The notes under the pieces were generated by a model. That model saw only the letters and a list, made by a program, of their open reading frames with translations. It had not been told where the DNA came from and made no database searches. From Liolophura sinensis (taxonomy: Eukaryota > Mollusca > Polyplacophora > Chitonida > Chitonidae), in contig NC_088300.1 in assembly GCF_032854445.1 (NCBI RefSeq), positions 49,905,682 through 49,965,681 on the forward strand: a stretch of DNA of 60,000 nt. The letters run 5' to 3'. Each line of letters opens with the position of its first letter. Position 1 is the stretch's first letter. The translations under genes were made by a program, and so were the position numbers. This document shows, in pieces, positions 46,886-60,000 of this stretch.

Positions 46886-49399
46886 AATTTTTACTTCACG
46901 TCGTTATCAAATGGCCACCAGTTTGCTTTGGACAAAAGTCATTACCAAAGACAAATATAGCAAGACTCATACAATGCAGATAAGGAAACAGTCGTAAGTT
47001 GTGTTAAAAGTCGCGTGTGATGCCTTTTGTAAGACTTTCAGAGTATCAAGGCGTATATAAAAAGTATGTGTTGCTAAGTAACGAACAAAAACGACACTTC
47101 TCAGTGACAATGCCACTGGGAAACACAACGTCTCAGAATAACGAAAGTAATTGCGGCTTTTTTTTAATCTCAAAGGCTCGGAGACAAATGGCTAATATTA
47201 GTATTGTGTATCAGTATTACCAAGGAACAATGAATAAACTCACTCTGCATATGAACGAGTAGCATACAGTGTAGCTTTGGGTTATGACTGAGCCGTACAG
47301 AGCACGTTTCCTATTGGCTACACCTGGACAAATGCCCACACCGAGATTCCGAGATTCCCATAATAGGCACGCAATATTCCCACACGGGACAAGTTTGCCT
47401 TAGACTACTCTGGTCATTTTGGAGTTCTGGAAGAATTTTTGATCAAAGGCCTATATTCTTTTAACGTCAGAAACGGTTTCTAACCAAAGCGGCCAGACAC
47501 TTCCTCGGGAATCATGGGAATGGAAAGCTACAAAAGGAAATACAATTAATAATAATAACCCAGACAGAGAGAATGACAAGAGCCTTAGGCTGTGTCTCGA
47601 GGACTGAAGAAAGATTACAACATAACACGGTATTTCTTATTAACTTTTCCTCAGAGCATGGTTTAGCAGATTTGCCTCTTAACGCCATGCCGTGGTCTTG
47701 GCATGCAAGGTATGTGGGTCATGGCCGAGCGGTTAACGTGCTTGTCGTAAGGACAATAGGAACACACAATGTGCACAGGTTCGAAACCTACCTTGGACAG
47801 GAAATTTGTTCGAGGTATGTTGGTCGTATGGGCTTTTGCGCTGCCTAATATAACGATCGTCAAAGACTACTTGTGTTCAACAAAAAATGGGTCTGCTCTG
47901 TGAGTTCTACCTGGGAAAGTTCGTGTGATATGGGTGGTTAATTACTGCGGACACAACCATGTTATAGCGTAAACAAACAATCAAATAGACATGTGAATAT
48001 AGCATTATCAGCGGCAACGTTCTCATCATCTGGGAGATGATGAGTGTGACTCAGTGACGTATATAGGTTTAGTGTCGCCTCATCAGTGTCTACCTGTCAC
48101 ATGTGTAAACAAATCTGTAACGAAAGTGAAGATTATGTTGTCATCTAAGTGTACGATCTGTACAATTTGTTTTATTCATCAATTCATATTATGTATCGTC
48201 GTCATATCATCACTCATATTCTGTAAGAACCATATCATATGAATTAAAATATATATGCACTGGAAGTTTCAATTTTTAGTTCATGATTGAGTGAGGCCTA
48301 CAAATGTCAGGTATTTAGAATGATAATGTTAAAGAGCGGCGAAACTATGTTCCTACCTTAATCATATATACGTGTATACCTACACACAGAGACATGCGGA
48401 AAAGCGCGCTCACTCGCACGCACTCAACCGAGCACTCTCGCATGCACGTACAAAGACGTTCAGATATTTTGATACCACAGTATACGATACAATACATTAT
48501 TTCCAGGGTTGTGAAATTGGTCAGGATACCCTATAATGGGAAGTAATCGTTCGTTAAATCGTTTCGATTCAATAATAAAGTGTTTTCCCTTATCAAATAT
48601 TGCTAAAATTTCATATGTCGTTTATTAAATAATCTTAACAAAAATTATAAAAGAAGTCTTCTTACACCTGTAACAGTTTGTGCACCTTCAAAAATGTCTA
48701 ATCTACACATGCAGTGTACAAAGGACACTTGAGTTAGGAATGGAAACAATCTTCATTATGATGTCCACAAATGCAACAGTTACTGTCAAAGTTATGTCCT
48801 GCAAACATGTCTGTTTTTAGCTGGGAGCAACCAAGACGCAGTTGGGTGTGGGTAATTTCTACTTGTCTGCTAGGCCTATAATAATCTTTTGGAGCTTTAA
48901 CGTCAGCCTTAGTGGGTGATCTACAAAATCGCCGAAAAGTACGTGCTAGAATCATAACATCGCAACAGTGTCAACGACCGGTCTTCGTTTCGCTGCAGGC
49001 GATCTCTTGATTGTATTTACTTGCGCTGCTAGTTCCGTCCAGTTACAGATTAATCTTAACTAGGTCATCCAATGACATCTCTGAGCACATATTTTCAGTC
49101 ACATTTTTCTCATTTGATGCTATGTGGTCATATAATAATGAATCTGCCTTGCACATTTAAAACGGATACACTGATTGGTTACGGAAGCTCCATTGTTCGG
49201 AAGCTTCACTGGTCGAAACGTGAAGTCGAATTACCTACCAAATTCAACACTGGTGAGATGAAGAGATGACCTCGGCTACAGTGAGAATAGCAACTTCAAG
49301 CTGGACAATTGTGGTACTTCATGGTTCCGTACTTTCCTGGTCATTCAGTATACTAATAAGACATAAAACACTTACAGCGTAGAGAGTGAAACCAGAGCA
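46886..49399. other. Intronic; tRNA-like head near 47720-47795
   Basis: TGGCCGAGCGGTTAACGTGC (A box) and GGTTCGAAACC (B box) are spaced as in a tRNA, but the anticodon stem and acceptor stem do not pair well, so it is a pseudo-tRNA or SINE head. GGACAGGAAATTTG follows, as near 18866. Elsewhere nothing is supported. Confidence 0.45.
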
Positions 49400-50140
49400 G
49401 CGAAGACAGCGTGGTTGCTGACAAATGGCATTACCGGCGATATACAGCCTCTTTTCAATTTACCTCAGTTAGCCTTTTATCTTAACTGTTCATGTAGATG
49501 ATTTAATAACAGTAAATCGCATGCACTCTTGCACAATGACTTCAGAAGAATTAGAAAAAAAATTGACAGACTTTGAAAAGTAATAGATGTTTCCACGCAT
49601 GCACAGCCACGACTTACTTAAATACACTTCTGAAAAGGTAAAAAAATGTCTTTGTATGGCTTTTGACAAGTTCCTATAGACGTCAAACGCAGGAGACACA
49701 TACTGGATGGCCTCAACTAAACTGTTTCGCTTTTATGTATTACTTAGATGTCTTAGCAAGTATTAAAAAGGAACCCGTGAATTTATACTATGCCAATGAA
49801 ATTGCTACAATAGGTTTAATCTAGGACTTAGATCATGCAGGGGAGATTTACAAATGGTCGTGCACTAGTAGACGAGTGCTGACTAATAAATCACAATTAA
49901 AATTGCTGCATATTTTTTTGGACCTAATTCTGCTTAATTCACTGAACAGGGCGGGGAGGGGGGGGGGCATTTACGTGGCTACTAATTAACAAGTAGAATA
50001 AGATCCTAACTAAAGGTAAATGGACAAGAGGTCGTGATACACCGGTTACTTCTCCATTTGTTAAATATCACACTGTCGTCGCTCCTCTCGTTTTACCATC
50101 CATACTACAGTCGTTTGTACTATATAAGTGCACAAAGGGA
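49400..50140. repeat. Two dispersed repeat family E copies (about 49400-49480 reversed, 50010-50140 forward)
   Basis: Left copy, reversed: GCTGACAAATGGCATTACCG, GATATACAGCCTCTTTTCAA, TTTACCTCAG. Right copy, forward: GGTAAATGGACAAGAGGTCG, ACACCGGTTACTTCTCCATT, ATATCACACTGTCGTCGCTC, GTTTTACCATCC. They face away from each other about 530 bp apart. A run of 10 G is at 49958-49967. Confidence 0.55.
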
Positions 50141-51290
50141 CAAGAGCCATGGGCTTCGTTACGTAGTGGTTCAGTAGATGCCAGTTAGTGCTAATTACGC
50201 GACACAAATCTGTGTGTCTGATGATCGCGAATGGCACAAGGTGCTGCATATTGCTCCAGGGATATTTATGGAACTATTAAAAGACCCGTGTATTACATCA
50301 CTCCAATTGAAACAAATGATACCGTCGACGAAGGAACCAATTTCCGGCAACATTCTTTTGCAAATGCCAAGGATAAATGGGCAGTAATTATTGGAAATTT
50401 GCCCAAGGAGACAAATTATACACAAAAAAACGCCATTGCCACAGTTTTACAGCAGAACAAAATTATACAGGTGTAAAAACTGCCCTTAGGCTGTCATTAA
50501 ATAAACATTAAAATTCATGATAAAATCAAAAACTAATCAGTGTCATCGATAACCGTGATTTGCGTTGTGGATGTCAAGTGGGATGGGCGGAGAATACAAC
50601 ATTTAATCTAATGAAAACATACTGAAGAAGCAAAACGGAGAACATAAACTGGCAAAATACACAAAACACAAAATCGCTTGTTACTTTACAGTGCATTGTA
50701 CTTTATTGACACATTCGAAATACACCAGTAAACTCCATTCCTATCTCGTTATGAAATTACTTTGACATAAAAATGAATATTTGAATATTTGTTGGTCCAT
50801 ACGATTGTTTATCACAGTTACCCTAGTATGTTAGGTGTTAGGTGAATGAATTCCTCGCTAGTTCTAGTACAACGAGACCGATGCAACCCTTTTTGGCTTT
50901 ATAATGCCCAGCTGTGTGAAATGGAGTTCTCGGAAATTCTGAATCTGTACACAAAGTCGTATTTGCTCTCAAAGGGATATGACTGTTCGACATGAGTGCT
51001 TTATTTGACCTTGTTTATTCCAAATTACTCGGTATCTTATAAATGACACGGAATGAAGTATTAGTGAGCTCATATCCTAATATCTATAACTATCCAGGGT
51101 ATTGTGGAAAGTTATACTCTGGGAACCGATTTCAATGTTATTCTGATGCTATGGCAAGTTACCTATGGCAAGTCACCTGTGGCAGAGTAACTTACAACAG
51201 TCCCAGAAAGTAACTTGCCGCAATATCAGGGTAATTTGTCATATGAAACGTGTCGTATTAACAGGGAAGATAGAATAACACACATGACTT
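50141..51290. other. Intronic; overlapping open frames, unassigned
   Basis: At 50178-50476 two plus frames and one minus frame stay open for 69-81 codons. The plus frame from 50231 includes RPVYYITPIETNDTVDEG and AKDKWAVIIGNLPKE, protein-like but without splice evidence. At 51150-51235 GGCAAGTTACC, GGCAAGTCACC and related text form a short irregular repeat. Confidence 0.3.
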
Positions 51291-51570
51291 GCCACAGTAT
51301 GAGACGTTACGTTGTTACGGTTTCAGAGGTATAATTTGAAACAGTATGAGATGCTACGTTGTCAAGGTTTCACAGTTATAACTTTCCACAGTATGAGACG
51401 CTACGTTGTCACGGTTTTAGCGGTATAACTTTCCACCGTATGAGGCCCTACGTTGTCACGGTTTCAGAGGTATAACTTAACACAATATGAGACGCTACGT
51501 TGTCACGTTTTCAGAGGTGTAACTTTCAACAGTATGACATGCTACGTTGTCACGGTTTCAGAGGGTATCT
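51291..51570 (+). repeat. 47-bp tandem array, six units
   Basis: Unit ACAGTATGAGACGCTACGTT then GTCACGGTTTCAGAGGTATA and ACTTTCC. Starts at 51294, 51341 and 51388 give an exact 47-bp period. Identity between units is about 80-90%. Confidence 0.92.
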
Positions 51571-52340
51571 TGTCGCTCTAGCAGAAATAACCTTACCAGC
51601 TTTAGAGGGCGATTACCACGATACAAAATTGTAACGTACGGCGACATGCTATATAGGAAACGAAGCTAAAGAACTGGCCTGCAGATGAATATAAATCCAG
51701 AGATTTAAAGCAGAGTCGTGCCCTAGGGAATATTAACTTAATTGAATGGTATTCAATGTAGTGATTAAGAATACTTGATTCATATGACAACGGTCAAGTT
51801 TACCGCTATATCGACTATAAGCTATAAAGCATCCGAGACAGCTGGATTTGAGGAGAAGAATTCACGTCAAGGACCCATAGGTTGAGACAAGAATGACACA
51901 TTAGTCGACTGACCTAAGGAAACATCTCTAAGTTACGTTTTCATGTTTTTCAGCTGCTATCGCCTGAAGGAATTATATTTAAGGCAATAACAGCTCAAGG
52001 ACATGAAATGCATGTATGTGCCTAAGATGTGTTCACTTTCAAAAGTGTCTAGCTTCGTTTCATCTTTTCTAGGGAGCTGTGGAAAGTGATTCGTGTCGTT
52101 TTATAAGAAAACCAATGTTTTCCATCAAATTAAATGAAATAAGATTAGCCACTCACATAGGGAGAAAAACAGCGTAACGTGATAAAATAAAAATTAACGG
52201 AAAGGATCGATAATGACCTAAACGAATTATTTTTTTTTTTTGTTTTTTGTGTTTTTGCCAAGCCTTCTATTTCAATCATTGCTGTGGTCTTGAATTAAGT
52301 TCCGAAATGACCGGCTATAAGAGAAACAACAGCAACAACA

Positions 52341-55417
<3,077 letters not shown>

Positions 55418-55665
55418 TTTATTTATTTGATTGGTGTTTTACGACGTACTGAAGAATATTTCACTTTTACGACGGCTGACAGCATTATAGTGGAAGGACA
55501 GCGCCCGGGGGAAACCACGTTTATCCGCAAGTTGCTGACAGACCTTCCCACCTGCGACCCGAGAGGAAGCCAGAATGACTTAGACTCACGATGACCGCAA
55601 TGGTTGGAGGCTCCTGGGTCATTGCGCTGTTCTGGTGTGATAGCCCACTCGGTCCCGGAGGCCCC
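55418..55665 (-). mobile_element. SINE family A, full-length diverged copy with target duplication
   Basis: (TTTA)n tail, GATTGGTGTTTTACGACGTA, TTCACTTTTACGACGGCTGA, CCCACCTGCGACCCGAGAGG and CACTCGGTCCCGGAGGCCCC. Flanked by ATATTGTTTA at 55408-55417 and 55666-55675, a perfect 10-bp duplication. Confidence 0.92.
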
Positions 55666-56185
55666 ATATTGTTTAATACGATGGTCGATATTGCGACAGT
55701 CGTTGTTAAAAGTGGTAGAAATAGACTGAGTATAGATTTCTTTTTGACGGCATTCTTTGATAAGGTCATAATGAGAATGTCAGACATGTCAAATGTGTCT
55801 TAATATACGCACTTGAAAACTGCGAATAAAAAACTACCGAGACTCCAAACCTTCATCGGCTAAATACGTCTAGCTAGAATAAATATCTGAAAAACGCCCA
55901 TGGATCGTGCATCAAATAAAGAAAAAAAATACAATGCAGTAAAACATCACAGAAGTACGGGATAGGGGTTAAAAGTCGGAATAATGTGAACAACTGCAGC
56001 CTTCTTTCACTCATGTTGCTTTCCATTGTTCCGGCGATGCAGTCTAGCATTTAACATTTGAGAAAACTTCCAACGTAAAATGTAAATGACTGCTTTACAA
56101 AGGATGTCACCAATATCGCTAATGACTCAGATGCGCCAGGTCCAGACTGACTTGCCTGTTGCGGATTTGATTATGGTTAAGATTA
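55666..56185. other. Intronic spacer between two SINEs
   Basis: No supported feature. Confidence 0.4.
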
Positions 56186-56455
56186 TTTATTTATTTATTT
56201 ATTTGATTGGTGTTTTACGCCGTGCTCAAGAATATTTCACGTATACGACGGCGGCCAGCATTATGGTGGGTGGAAACCGGGCAGAGCACGATGGAAATCC
56301 ACGATCATCCACAGGTTGCTGGAAGACCTCCCCACTTACGGCCGGAAAGGAAGCCAGCATGAGCTGGACTTGCACTCACAGTGACGCATTTGGTGAGAGG
56401 CTCCTGGGTCATTACGCTGCGCTAGCGCGCTAAACAACTGAGCCACGGAGGCCCC
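56186..56455 (-). mobile_element. SINE family A, full-length copy with target duplication
   Basis: (TTTA)n tail, GATTGGTGTTTTACGCCGTG, TATACGACGGCGGCCAGCAT, GGAAGCCAGCATGAGCTGGA and CTGAGCCACGGAGGCCCC. Flanks TGGTTAAGATTA (56174-56185) and TGGTTAAAATTA (56456-56467) are a 12-bp duplication with one difference. Confidence 0.93.
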
Positions 56456-57210
56456 TGGTTAAAATTAAGTTTGTTTTGAATCCTTGTCCTTGTCTAACGG
56501 CAGTGTCCAACAAAAACAATTCAATTTAACCCGTTACGAATATGTGATTTTCCTTTGCCGGAAGATGTCGATGGAAAAGAATTCATTCCACTTAAATTTC
56601 AACTTATATAAAAAAACAATTTATATAACTTGACAGCTTTATTCCATGAATTACAATGTTTTTTCCGTTTTTTATTCTTCAGAGTGCGAAGTTTTTGGAT
56701 ACTAAGTGTGACAAAGCAAGTTTTATAATGACGTGATGATCATTTGTTTTCGTTTATTCGGCGGGAGAAGTTTAAATGAAAGAAGTAGTTCTCCTTAATC
56801 CGTTGTAACATTATGCAAAATATTTATTTTGTTTACCTTTTGATACAAGAATAGAATCACCGGCCTTTTCCTATAAATTGAAGGAACAAGTATGTATGGT
56901 ATCATATTACTAAAAGGCTAGATAAAAATGGACCCTTGTACAGTAAATTGAACTGAACCCTGTCACAGAGGCGATTAGCCAAACTGCATAGGCTCCTAGA
57001 AGTATTGTAAGTATATTAACAACAAATACCTGAACCAGCTGCTTGAGGAACATAAATTATAAACGCGTAGATTGATTCCAAAGACGAAGCTTTCGGGATT
57101 TGGAGATTGACCTACTACTTCTCTATAATCAAATCATGTTTCTACCCGCCGTCTTATTCGCCATCAGCTCACTAAGTGCCTGCGGTTTGACGTATAAAAT
57201 CCAGACTTAC
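56456..57210. other. Start of the 48-kb intron
   Basis: Intron immediately after the first coding exon. No repeats or other signals recognised apart from the donor at 57210. Confidence 0.4.
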
Positions 57211-57348
57211 CTTCCTTAGGCACTCCGCTGAGCAGATTCCGTGTATGACCAGACTCTCGTAGCCACTCAGCCAACGAGCACCAGTAGCTGGCGTGAAATA
57301 AATGATCCATACAGAAATAAACAGAGATTCTGCAGCGTTAGGTAACAT
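57211..57348 (-). CDS. First coding exon: signal peptide and first CX3C pair of a secreted or membrane receptor-like protein
   Basis: The exon reads 46 codons from an ATG at 57348 with A at position -3. Residues 1-25 look like a signal peptide: hydrophobic core LFISVWIIYF, then a small-residue end PATGA before RW, a plausible cleavage site. The exon ends with the cysteine pair CSAEC and residues LRK. It stops at phase 0 on a strong donor, AAG/GTAAGT (GT at 57210-57209). The same frame stays open upstream to about 57445, where AG acceptors fit a 5' untranslated part of the exon, so the true exon is probably longer. Third codon positions are GC-rich compared with the surrounding DNA. The next exon I can join is 48 kb away at 9165. 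The CX3C pair right after a signal peptide is how ROS1-type ectodomains begin, and anosmin-1 also has an early cysteine pair. Seen directly: frame, donor, hydrophobic segment. Inferred: start codon and family. Confidence 0.5.
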
Positions 57349-58982
57349 TATCCGATATCTCCCTGGACAGACTCCCTCGTCAGCGAAGTTCACATTTATT
57401 TCCGAATCTTCCCCGGAGATCCTCGCGAACGACCTGGTCACAGTTCTGTTAGCCGATCAGATGAAACCTGCTTGGTGTTGCCTTTAACAATTCATTCATA
57501 ACCATCCAATGCAACTTGTTCTGAGAAAAAAGCTGTTGCCTAAGACATTTTCTGAGAAACATTTGCAAAAACACAAAAAAGCACGAAAAGCACGAATTAT
57601 CATGCGCAGCCACAGAGTTCCCCTGGAAATAAATCCTGTATTTGACTGTCCGTGGCGGTGAATAGGGCAAACCTAGTGGTACGGACGACTGAGGGCTGGT
57701 CCCTGATGCATGTCCATCCCCCCTCGTGTGCCTGAGGGACTAAGATGAGAGAACTAAACACTGTGAACACAGATACAGACTGTTGAGGGTTCACAGTGAT
57801 CACAAACTCTGCAATAAAATCTAGCTTACTCAAAAAGACGGGCTGTTTCAAGAGCAGGAGTAGCATACTTTTCTCGCACTCTGTCCACTGATTCACTTAT
57901 CGACGAACAGATTTTGTGACTTCATTTGCGAATGATTCTGCCTAGAAGAATATACCACTCACATGGAGACGGTATTAGATTTAGCGCTGAACTACAGTGA
58001 ACAGAGCCCTAAGGGAAATAACTGCACCTCTCCACCATTGACATTTGGCAGTGTTCATCGAACGCAAGATTTTACAACCCGTCACGGAAAAGATAGCGAT
58101 ATTTTCCCTCCCTTTGTAACATAAAGTACCATGTTCGAAAGTATATAAATGTGGAAATGACTACAAATCGGAATGGTCCAGTAATTTTACAGTCTCTCAG
58201 GTATGGTCTCGTTGATAGTTAGTAAGAGCATTTTACGCAGATTTACTTCAACTTATCTGTCATATGCTGTTGTCAGTCAGAGGAAAATCTGCGTCAGGTA
58301 GCCTTAGAAACCTTCTATCTGAGAAAATTGATTGCCTATTAAACCTACCAACGCCATACACCTGCTTGCCACATTTGTAAATAACAGGCATGGCAGTATA
58401 TCGAGCGCCTGGACGCTCTATAAGTGTCTGCTTACAAGATATGGCGCAAAATACGAGCTAACAAATCGTCATCTGATCATCATTGAGAATTCAACATGCG
58501 GTTTAATTATATGGATGTACCGGGGATTACAGGTATATTTGCAAGTAAAAGCCAATTTATTTGCTCCCCTTACAACCGAAAATTTCATATATGCGTAACA
58601 GGGATTTATCGTAACTATTCACGCAAACAGGGCTATGCATAAAGGCTTGATGCAGATATAACTGACATCGTACTTGTTTTGGAGTTTGGGGCACACATGA
58701 TATTATATCGCAACAGTGTCTTGTGTATCCGAACTGTTGACATGCTGTCACATATACAGTGGTGTTTCGCTGTAGTATCAAGTGGATGCATGAAGCATGG
58801 CTATCCATTCATTAACAGCAGTCAGACGCTTAATCGACCAGTTTATAAGCGTCTTTGGTATGACTAGTCTGCGGATTAACACGCAGGATTTAGGTGTATA
58901 AGTTGTCAATGTCTGGTGTAATTTAAGAGCAACGTATTTCAGAAAATGTATACATTTTCAGTCTGCACATAATAGATATCGA
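57349..58982. other. Probable 5' untranslated and upstream region of the minus-strand gene
   Basis: The coding frame remains open to about 57445, where AG sites (exon starts 57445 or 57433) could begin the exon. At 57600-57790 further minus-strand frames are open (for example GGWTCIRDQPSVVRTTRF) behind an acceptor-like TATCTGTGTTCACAG, unresolved. No TATA box or CpG-rich promoter could be assigned. Confidence 0.35.
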
Positions 58983-59162
58983 GGGGCCTCCGTGGCTCAG
59001 TCGGTTAAAGCGCTAGCGCAGCGTAATGACCCAGGAGCCTCTCACCAATGCGGTCGCTGTGAGTTCACGTGAGAAGGTCTGACAGCAACCTGCGGATAGT
59101 CGTGGGTTTCCTCCGGGCTGTACGTGGTTTCCTCCCACCATAATGCTGGGCGCCGTCGTATA
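58983..59162 (+). mobile_element. SINE family A, 5' part with internal deletion and no tail
   Basis: Perfect head (GGGGCCTCCGTGGCTCAGTC, then GGTTAAAGCGCTAGCGCAGC). GTGAGTTCA then jumps to CGTGAGAAGGTCTGACAGCA, losing about 37 bp after the B box. It stops at CGCCGTCGTATA without the usual tail. The head being intact while the tail is lost is unusual for a retroposed copy. Confidence 0.9.
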
Positions 59163-60000
59163 CCTGACGGTTGACGTTTTCCTGACAAATTGTCAGTGTT
59201 TGTACAAAATTTCCATGGCGTATAGAAAGTAATTTTGATCAACATATACCTTATTATATGCAAGCTAACTTGCCACAAGAAACGTATGTCATAAAATTCA
59301 AGTCAGGATGATTTATAGTATAATATAATGAGCCAACTTGCCACAATAATGTAAGTTTTAAATGTAAAGCCAGGCGTATTTGACGTGCAAGATATCGTTA
59401 TATATTGACGTCTACAGGAGACTTTCGTTTTGGCTTATGATATCTATTGTACCTGTAAAGGTCACCTAGAGAAATTAAATTAAAGAAAAAAAAATAACAT
59501 ACGTCGTTTAGGATGTTTCCAGCTGTGCGAGGACGAAGTGTTTTGGGAAATCAAACGTCCTTTAGCCAAAGTTGCCCGTGCGTGTAATACCACGTTATGT
59601 ATTAGACTGTTACGTATCCGGTACTCAGGCCACTTTTACGTCATAAAATAGAAACCTCGCTGTGGAGACATTCGCTTGCAAATGTCAGCCGCTGACCTTA
59701 TAAAAGTACCCTGAATCATAACCATTGATGTTTTGCCTATGATACAACTTTTATGGTAGGATAAAAGAAAAAAATGAGGAAATGCCTTTTAGACTGCTTC
59801 TTTGTATAAAAACTTTTTTCACTTACCTCTTGTTTACGCACTCTTCATTGCAACCGCCGTTTTGTGTTTATTCATTCTCTTATTTACTTTCGTAGACATT
59901 ACGACAATAAGGATAGTTTAAAGTCTGACGTTGTAAATTATCCTTACTTGGACGGTAATATACCAAAGGCCTCTGTTCGTGTCGTGTACATATCATATTG
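59163..60000. other. Right edge; possible untranslated exon donor at 59826-59830
   Basis: On the minus strand AACAAGAG/GTAAGTGA is a strong donor after a stretch with short, quickly closed ATG frames. It could end a 5' non-coding exon of the main gene, but no acceptor or promoter was identified, so this is speculative. Confidence 0.2.

Noticed and set aside
47720-47800. Functional tRNA gene
   Set aside because: Anticodon and acceptor stems do not pair; only the promoter boxes are tRNA-like.
51291-51570. CRISPR array
   Set aside because: Units are contiguous tandem repeats without unique spacers, and the genome is eukaryotic.

Overview
The window is eukaryotic, AT-rich and repeat-rich. Several dispersed repeats have the form of molluscan tRNA-derived SINEs: an A box and B box at the head, a conserved body, and an (AAAT)n or (AATC)n tail. 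The organism is most likely a mollusc, perhaps a bivalve. That placement rests on repeat style and general knowledge, and no marker gene proves it. One 200-base N run (10630-10829) is an assembly gap.

The best-supported gene lies on the minus strand. A coding exon at 57211-57348 starts with a signal-peptide-like sequence. Four short exons follow at 9079-9165, 7585-7641, 3798-3867 and 2974-3164. All have good splice sites, their reading phases join without conflict, and they are more GC-rich at third positions than the surrounding DNA. Joined, they give a secreted N-terminus, a box of ten cysteines rich in CX3C pairs, and the first half of a fibronectin-III-like domain. This is the layout of the N-terminal ectodomain of ROS1/Sevenless-type receptors. 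Anosmin-1 has a similar cysteine box but also a WAP domain, which I do not see. The gene runs off the left edge. If the model is right, 9166-57210 is a single 48-kb intron and nearly everything else in the window sits inside it.

That intron is full of mobile and tandem DNA. It holds a decayed Penelope-like retroelement with reverse transcriptase and GIY-YIG remnants (about 16780-18050). It also holds a Tc1/mariner element (38777-40308) whose DD34E transposase is broken by one TAA codon. About nine copies of one SINE family lie in the intron, with three more to its right (55.4, 56.2 and 59.0 kb). Other SINE-like fragments and two further dispersed families are present. Tandem arrays include a 35-bp array (9.83-10.42 kb), a 70/69-bp minisatellite (36.6-38.2 kb), a 47-bp array (51.3-51.6 kb), two arrays that look like amplified pieces of a dispersed repeat (21.3 and 23.8 kb), and several microsatellites.

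A few other minus-strand stretches look like exons or gene remnants but stay unassigned: 5039-5491 (receptor-like membrane segments), 26827-27810, 32526-32695 and 43109-43520. No rRNA gene, intact tRNA gene, CRISPR array or prokaryotic operon was seen.
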